NCBI GenBank assembly: GCA_023014365.1
Contig: JAEBUN010000005.1
Location: 434,001 to 498,000, forward strand
Source: Lepiota brunneoincarnata
Lineage: Eukaryota > Basidiomycota > Agaricomycetes > Agaricales > Agaricaceae
Length of the DNA stretch: 64,000 nt
Direction: 5' to 3'
Shown here in pieces: positions 19,365 to 29,622 of this stretch (position 1 is the first letter of the stretch; each line of letters begins with the position of its first letter). A program made the position numbers and the translations under genes. A model generated the notes under the pieces. It was given only the letters and a program-made list of their open reading frames with translations, did not search any database and was not told the origin of the DNA.

Positions 19365-22300
19365 CTAATCATCATATGTGGCCTGCCCAGCCTCCACATG
19401 TTCAACTTCCTCTTCCCCTTTCTCATCACGAATGCGACTCTCAACCCAGTGGAACGGAACTCCTGAGCGCCAAAGCGGCTTCAGACGCCTTACTGCCACC
19501 AGCGAATCACGGTTTTGCCTGGCGTGTTCAGAAAATAGATCACCCTTCGCCAGAAGGGCCTGATAGACAGCCTTGTCGTAGGGGGAAATCACCTTGTAAA
19601 CACTGCCGGAGCAGCCATAGGCCCTTATGCTATAGCGGGGGTGGGCATTTTCGTGAGATCGGCCACCTTGTCTTTGCGGGGGCATATTGACCTCGAGCTT
19701 CGACGGAGTGTCGGGAGGGATGTGAACACGACTTCGTTCTGGTGTTTGTGACCTTGGTTGGGTTGATGAAACCTTTGTTTTGTCTCCGATGCCCAATTCT
19801 GCCACGAGCGTCAGATATGGTCGGTCTTTCCCGGAAACCAGGGGAGGGAATAAAGGAAACTTCGCTTCATCGATCAGATATTTGTTGACCGGCCCCGGTC
19901 CTTTGCGCCGCTTCACTTGGACAAGAAGTACACTCATAGCCGATGCCTCGAGGGGCAGATCGGAGTCAAGAAGAATGGGAATAATGAGATCGACTGCTTC
20001 CTGTGTAGTTGAACCAATGAAAGCCATCCCGCGGACAAATGCAGGGAATATTGCCTCCATGTCGAGTACGCTTTTGTCGGCTGCCTTCGCAAAGTGTGTA
20101 AATCGAAGAATGCTCTTCTTGAATGCTTCACCCAGTTTTATACCGCGCCTCGTGTTTCCCGGGACGTTGTCCGGCGTGCTATTCAGAATATCCTTGGCGT
20201 AATCATCCGTGAACAACTCCTCGATAAACGTCGAAACATGGCAGCCCTTGCTGAAGATGAAAGTAGGACCACTTGGATTCTCCTTCACCACCGCATTCAT
20301 GTATGCCTGGATCAGAATCAATCGCATGACGACCTCCCCACGCTCACCCAGACTAATGAGGCCACAGTTAAGAGAGTACAATAGTGCAGCGGCCATAACG
20401 TCGTTCCTGGTATCCTCCTTAGCCTGGGCATGCCGTATCCCATGTGCCGCAGCTTCGGCAAGAATAGGCTCGGATGGGTAGCCAGAGCGAAGGTATGTGC
20501 GGTGGGCTGGCACAGAGTAAGCAGTGCGCATGTGGCTAGCGACCGCCTCCACTTGATAATGATGGCTTGCTTCATGACGAGGCTCAAAATCTAACATGAT
20601 CAAGACATCGAGCAAGATCGCAAGAACTTCGGGCTTAAGCCGAGTTTCGTCCAGGTCGAGTAATTGAGAGCAAGTGAGTTTCGAGCGAGCAAATGCGATC
20701 ATCGAGCGACAGACGGCATCCTTCTCTGTGCTGGCGTCTAGCATGCTCCAAAACCTTGGGAAGGGTCAGCCAGCTGTCTCCAAAGCATACAAAGAAAGCT
20801 TACATTGGGCGGCCGAACTGAACAAGAAATTCAATTTTTGAGATGTCGCTGAGTCTGAGTTGTCCAGGCTTGATAAGCAACGATGGGGAGCAGTCGAAGG
20901 GCGTCTCGGTAATGGGCGCTTGGAGGCAATCTCGGGTATCACGTGCTCGCGCTGATCGGCAAAGTTTACTGGGTGGCGCCAGGAGACTCAGTGAAGAATG
21001 AGTTGAAAGGAAGACGGCAAAGACAGGGTCGCCGATAAACGAAGTGAGGGCGGAACTAAGAGCTTGAAAATGATCGTACTTGATGTTATCTTGTTTGTCC
21101 GCCGTGGTGATGTCGGCAAGAACGTGGGCCTCATCGAAATATAGCAGGACCCGGAAATTCCTGTCTGCTGCTTGAAGATCGCAGTGTTTTTCGATGGAAT
21201 CAACCAGTTCCTTGAGACTCTGCTTTGCTTCGGCATCCTGATTCTTTTTTATGGTTTTCCATTCCACCTTGCTCTGGGTGAACAGTAGTTGGCAGGCCAA
21301 AATGTGACACAAACCTCACAGCGCTTAACCACCTGGTCATATAGGCGAGAGCGGTTACTCTCGGAATCCAAATGCTTACGCCACGCTGTTGCAAATTTAT
21401 CTTCAGGAAGCTTGATAGGATCGTTGCCGAATTTGCGTTGCAGCTCCTCCTTTACTGCCGACAACAGAAGTTTGAAGAAAAACACAAAACGGATCCGGGT
21501 CGTCTCAAAAGAGTCCATGACCTGGGTGAGATAATCCCGCACTCTGACGTCGGGCGACGGATATGCAAATCCTAAGAGGATACGGCTGTAAGGGAGAAGT
21601 GGTCCGATTCTACAAGTGACAGTTCAACTTGCCTTTATCTTCTGCAGACTGCCGAAGATTGAACGGGAGAGTGAACACGAGTTTTGCCTGTTCGTCAACC
21701 ATACGAGATTTTCCGGAGCCAGAACTCTGGATGATTGCTACAGAATTGGAGTAGGCTAGGTGGCGTTTGTTGTACCACATCTCGTTGAGGTTCTGAAGCA
21801 AAAGCTGATGATAGTTACCCTCAAAATTGCCGTGCCAGGCCATGGCGACGGCTATGGGATGAGAAACTGAGCAACATGGCGGATTACAATTAAGGGCGAG
21901 CGGGTACCTTTTTCTACAAAGCAAATCAGTAAAAGTGGACCTGTGGATTCGAAAGCACGCACCTAATGCTACGACATCCGCGGAGGATTGTGTTCGGGGT
22001 TGAGAACGCAAGATCGCTGAGTATGTACGAATCAGAGATAAAAGTAAGTTGTAGCCATTCTGAATATGTACCCAGATTCCGGATGTTCTTAAAGCTCTGT
22101 AGCTCCCATGCTTTCTTGACCATGTTGACCAACCGTGGGCTCTCAGCTAGAAGCTTCATTGCCTTTGATACATCAAGCCTTCCGTTCGACCCTTGAGCAA
22201 TAAAGAAAAGAATAAACGCGGGATCGGCTGTATTCCCGGCACGGCGAGCAGCCTCGATTACGCGCTTATCGAACTCCACATGCATTTCAGCTGGTATATC

Positions 22301-22852
22301 GTCTATGACAGTGTCCAAATCTGCAAGGATATTAACAAGCGCAGTGTCAGATCAATTGTGCTCACCTGCGGTTGCGCAAGTTTGGGCGTCGTTATTGGGC
22401 CGTCGCAAGATCGCTGTGTAGAGTCAGAAATGAGAAATTTGGGGGCTTGATGAGGACGCACCCAAGTTTCGAATGTTTCTGAAGCTCTGGTCTGCCCACG
22501 CCGCTTTGAGCCTATCAACCAACTCCGGATATTCCTGTAGTAGCGCCTTTGCCTTCTTCCCATCACAATCGAGCCGTCCTTCGGACTCTTGAACAATGGC
22601 CAAAAGAATCATACGACAACCGTCGAGACTGAGATTTTCATCTTTCTCATAGCCGGCGGTGCTAACGCGGTTGACAACGAGGATATCTAAGTCTTGATGA
22701 GCGGCGTCATCCAAATCATCCGGAACGGTCATCAGGGCATCGGCCAAATCGTCTGGATCAGTCTCCAGAGGCAGGAATCGCTGAGCTTTGATAGAAGAAG
22801 GAGATCGATCGGGTTCCTCGACCTCCATTATGTGACGCTTGTTCTCGGGCAT
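19365..22852 (-). CDS. P-loop NTPase/REase-like nuclease protein (Crinkler-RHS type), 8 exons, 1030 aa
   Basis: Exons by phase: 22852-22462, 22413-22366, 22320-22072, 22016-21963, 21866-21633, 21571-21315, 21273-20804, 20754-19365. Residues 56-146 and 147-247 are two copies of one module, each with GRLD, a Lys/Ala helix and an NIRNLG end. Walker A is SSGSGKSR (about 295-302) and Walker B is LLYFDEAH (about 453-460). The C-terminal part has a Glu helix (GEVVMRLIL), an Asp (AVDLIIP, about 823) and a hydrophobic strand ending LVQVKRR (about 847), like the catalytic core of restriction-type nucleases. NTPase plus such a nuclease is the layout described for Crinkler-RHS proteins, which are abundant in Agaricomycetes. 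The assignment to that group is from pattern recognition; the host function is unknown. The fourth exon boundary could shift, and intron 5 uses a GC donor. Confidence 0.75.
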
Positions 22853-23651
22853 GGTGAATGAGGATGGGATGAGGATAGACGCGTCTGATGATCAACACGG
22901 ATCCACACGTGACCCTCACTAAATACGGAAAATCCTCTTTGTGGACTTGTGCGTTGTGTCTAAGGCGATCCCGGAACTCCTTCAACAGGGCCTTGATTTC
23001 CATAGAGGGATTGTTCCTTGGTTGTACCTCTTCGCATTGTCGAACTCACACTTCTTCTTGCGCCTACTGTTCACATTGTGGTTGTAAGCATGTTCACACA
23101 GAGTCGCCGGTAACGTGTAAGCCTGGGCTTACTACAGTGCCTCTACTGTACAACCCATATTACACAGTCCAGTAACAGAACACCTAACGTGTTCTGCTAT
23201 GTCCCTTTACCATCCTTACATACGATACCTGTGTTACGTTTGTTGGTCTTGTCTGGGACGTGGTTTTGGCCGAAGGACAGACCGGAGTCGGTCAATTTTC
23301 CCTCTCGAGATGTCTCTGCTGTTGATCTTGTCTACTGCTAACAGTTGCTCCGAATTCTTGACTCTGCCTCTTGGTCAGGTTAGACCTGCAGAATGGTTGG
23401 CGGATCAGGTATGGGATTATTGACTCTCACTTGCGAGAGGAGAGGATGGTTGACTGTAATGCACAGCTCGATTTACAAACGAACTGTCTCGCGGGCCACG
23501 AGCATGAATTCTATAATTAGTAAGTGAGCAAGGGCATGGGGATGATCGTAAACTAACCCGAAAATGCTAATGTCGTAAAGACTGACTGGGTTGGTGGTAC
23601 TGTAGAAGTGGACAAATGGCTGTGGGTGTAACAACCCCCATTCGTCGCCTC
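22853..23651. other. Intergenic stretch, no gene seen
   Basis: This is the region upstream of the NTPase-nuclease gene. Short frames on both strands show no domain. No clear TATA box precedes the start at 22852. Confidence 0.4.
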
Positions 23652-23689
23652 TCATAGTGACGAACCCGGAACGAACCTGACAAACCTCG

Positions 23690-23901
23690 GTGACGAACCC
23701 CCGCTGAGTTTTCTGTCTCCCTCGTTGATACGGAGGGATGACATGGCCAGGTTTGCTGTCCCCCGGATAAATTTAACACTCTTCTTGAAATCACCCAGGA
23801 GGGACACATAGAAGAGCTGATGTGCACGGATGATATCCAAGTCTTGCGTGATCGCCCACCGTCCTGTCTCGATGACTTTGGATTCCTGAGAGTGGTAATG
23901 A
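23690..23901 (-). pseudogene. Exon-like fragment of an unrecognised Agaricomycete family
   Basis: The minus strand after an acceptor-like CTCTCAG near 23890 reads coherently (ESKVIETGRWAITQDLDII and RAHQLFYVSLLGDFKKSV) and then loses similarity to anything protein-like. I have seen similar stretches in multicopy Agaricomycete proteins but cannot name the family. With no start, stop or partner exon it is best treated as a remnant. Confidence 0.3.
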
Positions 23902-24294
23902 GAAGGAAGAAACGACTATCAGAGCCCCAGGTATGAGAAGAACCATCTGGCAGATATGGTTATATAAGTGCTCCAAGGCCTGATCCCATGAGTACATCGC
24001 ATGCCATAGGATACTCACCAACTACCCGCTACTCCTGTACGGTTATCTGACGCCATGTTTATTCGGGGTCCCCTTTGATACATATCCTGGATGGCTGAAG
24101 TGGGCTTTTAGCTAGCGATGGGGTTGGGGGTCCATCGATCATGTCCAGGTATTTGAAGGTGTCAATGAATAGACAAAATGAGCACGGCAACACAAGAGAC
24201 ATTTTATCAGGGGACAACAATCACAACTGCTGAAGCGTTGAAGTTTGGAATAACAAGAGGTAATCTACAGTAAAAATCCAGGTACTTCACAGCT

Positions 24295-26601
24295 TCATAC
24301 GGGGTTCTCATGTTGTTCCACATCCGCACAGGAAAACCGCCTCATATGCAAATCTTCACCCTCCGAATTGGTTCTGAGGCCGCCTAAACTCTGGAGTTTC
24401 TTCTGCAGCACACGTCCCCCTCGCCTGAGTACCTCGACTATTCGCAAACTGCGATTGTGGCACCTCAGAGAGGAATTCCCACCGCTTAGTTCCATCGTTT
24501 GACTCCCCTCTATGCTTTCCTCACTCTCCGGCTTCTTTCTCAACGACCTGGTGAATAGCCCCCAGAACTGGCGCCAGACCAGTACCAACGCCGACCCACA
24601 CCGGCCAGGCCTTGTGTCCCAGAACTTGACTATGCACAAAACAATCAAAGCAAAGTTGAAGACTGTAGCACAGCCAATGCAGACTTTTGTAACGGCCAAA
24701 GTCCCATCAAAACACATGACCAGAAACGCCACCAGAAATGCTACCAGTCTAGTCAAAAGATGGGTCGTTGGGTACGTCACTGAGAATATCGAAAGAAGAA
24801 TACACACGACCACAGCAGCAGTGCATATGGTAAACTCAGCAGTAGGGCAAGGTATTCTAACCTGCTGGCCGAATTCTTGTGCTTTCCCAGGTACACCAGC
24901 TACAACAGACCATCAATCAGTATAAGGGCATTTGGTCTTCAGAAAGCGGGCTTACAACTGCATCCACAGAACAGTACTGGTTCCTCCTATGCCGTCTGTA
25001 CATGATGAGGCCCAAAGTTATGCTGGAGAGACTTGTTAATAGTGATAGGTAGCTCATGATCTGGGCAAGAGAGCTATGGCAATCAGATTGGTGGGTACCA
25101 GGTTGATCTTTGTTGTTGCCGAACAGTGGGATCGCCAAGAAGGCGACGTTTTCTGCCAGTAAGATAGTTGCCTGTAGAATTCGTCTGAGTCATAGAAGAC
25201 GAGGGGTTAGGGGAGAGCACCCATACAAGTGCTGTCATTTGCGACCATTCGGACGTCAGATCCTCAAACAGTTTGTTCCAGTGAATCCTGACGGCAAGCC
25301 CATCTACCAATAATGCCTTCATGTTTGTGGCCTGTACGTCAGGAACACAAAACAGTAACAGAGAGAGTATGTTGAACAGTTCTGAGGGTTGGCTCGGCTC
25401 GGCCGGGGCTGTGAATACGGACTGTCCCCTTGTCAATCTCGCAGTCCGCTGCCCATAGTAATTCCGAAATCTATTGTGCACTATGCATTGCTTGAGCTAA
25501 AAATCCGATATCGAGGGTGGGGACCATACCGATGAGCCTCATGAACCGACCTGCGTAATGTGAACACAGTAAGCAACTAAGAAATCAGAGGGTGAATGAA
25601 CGAGACCTATGTGCCAGCTCGACGTTCTATACTCTGCATTGCGTCGTATGTAGCTTGCGACGTTTTATATTGGCGTCGATGGCCTACCTTTACCGGCCCT
25701 GAACAATATCTAACATTTTACGCAATTTGTCGTATGGCTCCACGATCGTGCTGTCATCAGACGACACAACATCTATAAAATGGCCCCTCAGACTTGGTTT
25801 TCCTGACAGAGTAATCGCTTCGGAACTCACCTGTCATGGAGGAAGTGATTACATCACACGCATATTCATATATCTCTGGCGTCAGTCTTTGCGTGTTCGG
25901 GAAATTGTCCCAATATGCCCTTCGACAAGAAATTAAAGCTCGAAGATTAGCAGGGCCAACGAGAAAATGTACCAGTATTCGACTTCGAGATAGGAAGCTG
26001 ATTGAGTGCCAGTATGAGTGTTCTCCAACCACTTGCCTACTGGGAAATGACCTCACCAACATGCGACGGATAAATCTTACCCCTGACCTCACGAAAGGAA
26101 TTGGATATACTGGACAAATCGAACTCCTCCAGCCAGAAAAGAACCCGCCTTGGATGATGTACAAAGTAATAACCACATCGATACTGCTCCCCCTCCCGAC
26201 TATATAGAGGTTCAAGGACCAGGTCGCTGTCCGGGGGTATTGTGATCCTTTTTGTGAGGATGAATTTTTCAACCTTGTCAATAAAATCTCGGACGTAGTC
26301 CATCATATCATTGTCATAAAGCCATGCTTCCGTCAGGACCCTCTGCTGCTAAATGAACAAGATGTCATTGCTATATCAAAGGCGATTGATCTACCATCGG
26401 TCGAGTGTTCGTGGCAGGCAGGCAGAAGAATGGTATCCCTTCCCGGTGGATAAAGACCGTCCAATCCTCGTGTAAGCCCTGCCCGTGGTGGGTGGATTGG
26501 CTCGCAGGGTCCAATATAGTATAATCGATTTGCAAGGGTTTGATGATGTGGCTGGCTTGCTCGTCTTTCCTGTCGGTGGTCAGACAAGGTCGACGACTCA
26601 T
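24295..26601 (-). CDS. WW-like domain and multi-span membrane protein of an Agaricomycete family
   Basis: Reading frame and splice phase give exons 26601-26395, 26345-26057, 25938-25831, 25772-25694, about 25480-25227, 25171-24956, 24899-24808 and 24748-24295 (about 565 aa). The N-terminal part has a WW-like segment (LHEDWTVFIHREGIPFF) and a second aromatic motif (GYYFVHHPRRVLFWLEEFD). The middle carries FRNYYGQRTARL. The C-terminal half has four or more membrane spans (ATILLAENVAFLAIPLF; SYLSLLTSLSSITLGLIM; LEYLALLLSLPYALLLW; LVAFLVAFLVMCF). From memory this architecture recurs in many Agaricomycete genomes; its function is unknown to me. The exon near 25480 and the intron before it are the weakest part and a short exon may be missing there. 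The start ATG is a choice among few. Confidence 0.6.
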
Positions 26602-28018
26602 GCAATCCAGGAACGCTCACATGGTTCTACCTAGGGTATACCTCTTGGTCATGGTGGGAAGTGTAGGGAAATACACTGCGACGGCTCTCCTCCCAGTGTG
26701 TGACTAGAGTCAACCTCATCGTTCAGGGGAGCCTGTGGGGACCGGCACCGCCCACCCTCAATATCATCCTGGGAAGGGGTGCGCGCTTGGGGGATGCTGG
26801 AGGCTTCCATCTTGCACTTAGGGACCGGAGATCAACAGGTAGAATCACAACGGGGTCTTTGCCTTGAATGGGAATGTGCAAGGCGATAGTGGGGATGTGG
26901 GTTGTGCCCCTCTCGCTGGATGCCTTGGTCTCATAATATATTCATAGGCGCTCTTTACAGCAAATAGGCTGTGCCAGCCATGGAGGTTCTTGTAATGATA
27001 ATATCTCAGTTGCACGAGATATGCACGAGAGCCGGGGTGGCGGTGAGAAAAACGGGTGTTACTTATACGCAAAGACACATTAATCGGCTTACCACCAGTG
27101 GCCATAGAGTAGAAGAATAGAAGAGTAAAAAACAAAGGATAGAAAAATCTAGCACAGGAGCCAGCGTGCTGGACGTGTTGACCCTCAAGCTATGCGTTAC
27201 CATGGCATCGGCATGCATTTGACACTCCACCAGCCCTTTCTGTTGAAATCTGCCCATTGCTCCTCAGCAGTCACCCGGCCGGTGGGCAATGTATCTAGTG
27301 CAGGACGCTGACCTCGTGATCTCGAGTTTCTGGGGTAATTGGATCATTCTGTTGTCTGGTCTCCTGAGACTTGTAAGCAGCAGAAATCATGTCCGGCTAA
27401 ATGACAGATTGTCGCTCGAGTCGAAATTCCGGGTTCGCCCTGCCAATCTAATGATCACGTCCAATTTCGGAATCATCTACAACATAGCTTCGGCCAATGA
27501 ATATAATGAACGATCGGCCAAATCTGGTATTGTCCCCTTCTCACCAACTCGCTGGCATCTCGTACTCCGGCTACCAGTTAGGTAGGATGAACCTCAAATT
27601 AACATAAATGCAGCTAGGTTTCCTTCTTGGGCTTCGGGCTATCCCAGGTACGCTCCCCTAATACAAGCCTCGCTTGTACACTCTGGAACACTCGGATTTC
27701 TGGCGTTGGCTACGATAGTAAAACTCTACATCGATCTACAGTTTCCTTGACCATTTATATACGAGCGCCCCCCCGACGGCGTGGAGGATTCTGTTAAAGT
27801 CACCTTCCATCACAAATTAATTTCAGATAATCTCCAAGGCTCTAAAAGTTCTTGAAGATACTACATATTTGAGAGGGGGGAGGTGTGTGGTGGGCATGCT
27901 TTGTTCTATTCGAACGGAACATAGCCTCCGGAGCAGGCCCTTGGAGATCGTTTGTCATAAAACGTAAGCCATTTCCTCGGTTCTCTCAGCCGCAACTGGA
28001 CACACCTGGTTTTCGTCG
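26602..28018. other. Gene-poor intergenic stretch
   Basis: Frames on both strands up to about 98 codons show no recognisable domain or splice-joined continuation. No repeats were noted apart from short homopolymers. Confidence 0.4.
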
Positions 28019-28039
28019 GTCAGTTGATCATGAGAGAAG

Positions 28040-28430
28040 ACCAATGCTACTGCGGTCCTCAACGTTCAGTTGCTTGGGCACACCGCTTCGGGGAATGCTT
28101 TCCGTTTCCCAAAAGCTAGTACGATCAAGTTTACCCCTGAGCACCCAGCAGGCACAACTTTCTTCATCCTGATAAGGCTACGCGAACTGGTTGAAGCACA
28201 CAAGGCACACTTCATGATCCTCTCAAACCCCCACACCCGGATCATAGCGACACTCGCCTGATCTGTTAAGAGCCACTGATGCTCTAACGCTGTTTGATGA
28301 GCCAGAAGCGGCACATATCGATGACTTGAGACTTGGGAAGCCAGTGTTCCTGAGGTGGTTGGCCCAGAGAGTCATTCTCTCTCATGAAGGGCGTCTTTTG
28401 GGAGAAAAAGACCAAGATAGATGTTCAGAA
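28040..28430 (+). pseudogene. Possible gene fragment of unknown family, broken at about 28260
   Basis: A coherent, well-composed protein stretch runs from about 28040 (NVQLLGHTASGNAF, TPEHPAGTTFFILIRLREL, ARIIATLA-like end). It reaches TGA at 28259-28261. If one T is discounted there, the next frame continues sensibly (DLLRATDALTLFDEPEA, GKPVFLRWLAQRVILSHEGR) to about 28430. I do not recognise the family. The +1 step has the same form as the ones in conserved genes of this window, which makes a real gene more likely, but without a homologue this is weak. Confidence 0.28.
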
Positions 28431-28678
28431 GTTGGAGCTTTGCCGGAGTGTGCATATAATAGGAGGATATATTTATTCAGGTCCCTTGGACGCGCCTCAT
28501 TGCTTATTTCAAGCCTATTCTAGTCACAGGAGAATTGCAATATTGAGCGCCTGCGACGTGCGTCATTATGGCCGCGGAGTATGCGGGATGTCACTTATCA
28601 TGTGATTGTCGGGAATCGTGACAGGGCAAGGCCGGAGTCATGTTTTTCTAGGAGCGCTGGTTGGGGCCAACGACCGCG

Positions 28679-29622
28679 ATGGCTGCACTCCTCAGACCAG
28701 CCTTGACCCGACAACCGCTGACGCTATCCTTTACCTCCTATCGACTGCGCGAAAAGTCTCGCAGTTATGCCTCGGAATACCCTCGCCCAATCTCTTCATC
28801 AATCACCGAGCCAGTCATAGAGACATTCTCCGGACCGTCTAAGTATCGAGGAGCTTTTGTAAGACAGTATGCCACAGAACTCCCTAGATCTCCACCCCCA
28901 TCCGGAACGAACCCTCCTGTCGAAACATTCTCAGCCCCTGCTCGTCCGCAACCATACTATGCGAAGCACCCCCCCGTGAGAGACCTCCCGAAACCAAAGG
29001 TACTCCCTCTGTTGGACCTTGTGTCATGGATGCTAAGAATCTTCTTCCTTGATGCAGAAGAAATGGCCATACGTACTCGTTGCAGTTGTACTTGGAGTAG
29101 CAGGATGGGGTGCCTTCATGAGCTTTGTCACCAACCAAGAGATGATTTCGAGTTCCGTCTTTAAACAGATTATGCGGTGCGTGCGAGAGGATCCACAGTT
29201 GCGGGAGGTGCTTGGTGAGGCTATCCGGACTCAGCCAGAGTGGTGGTTGAATGGGGACCCAAAAGTCAATGGGCGAGTGAGTTGCTCGCGCTTCATGTAT
29301 ACATCCTCGCTTTGCTTGTCATTGACTATATGCGCAGATAAGCATGTTGCAGGGGAATATTGACGTCAGTTGGCGAATTCGTGGCACCAAAGGTTTGTTT
29401 CCAATTCATTATTTCTGAGAAACCACCAACCTTCCCTGCCACTAGGTTCAGGAACATTATACTTCACAAGCATACGAAAGGAAAAGGGCTTACCTTTTAT
29501 TATTCGTAAGATTTTTAACTCAGCGTATGTCATATACCACCCGTCTCATGTTCCGTGTAGTCCGCTTCAAAGTCATCTGTGATGATGGAACGGTTGTCTT
29601 GATAGATGCAGAGCCGGTTTAA
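28679..29622 (+). CDS. COA1: COA1, mitochondrial cytochrome c oxidase assembly factor
   Basis: Five exons (28679-28999, 29058-29276, 29338-29392, 29446-29505, 29561-29622) give 238 residues with every phase correct. COA1 is an inner-membrane protein that helps Cox1 mature into complex IV. The N terminus is basic and Ser-rich, as for mitochondrial import. One membrane span follows at about 110-128 (WPYVLVAVVLGVAGWGAFM). The conserved TIM21-like domain shows EWWLNGDPKVNGR, SMLQGNIDVSWRIRGTKG, GTLYFTSIRKEKG and LRFKVICDDGTVV, all typical of fungal Coa1. The start was chosen at the first ATG that gives a presequence; an upstream non-ATG extension is not needed. The nearest neighbour on its strand is far away. 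Confidence 0.88.

Noticed and set aside
24295..25481. Separate membrane-protein gene downstream of a WW-like gene
   Set aside because: Splice phases and the shared family pattern join 26601-24295 into one gene.
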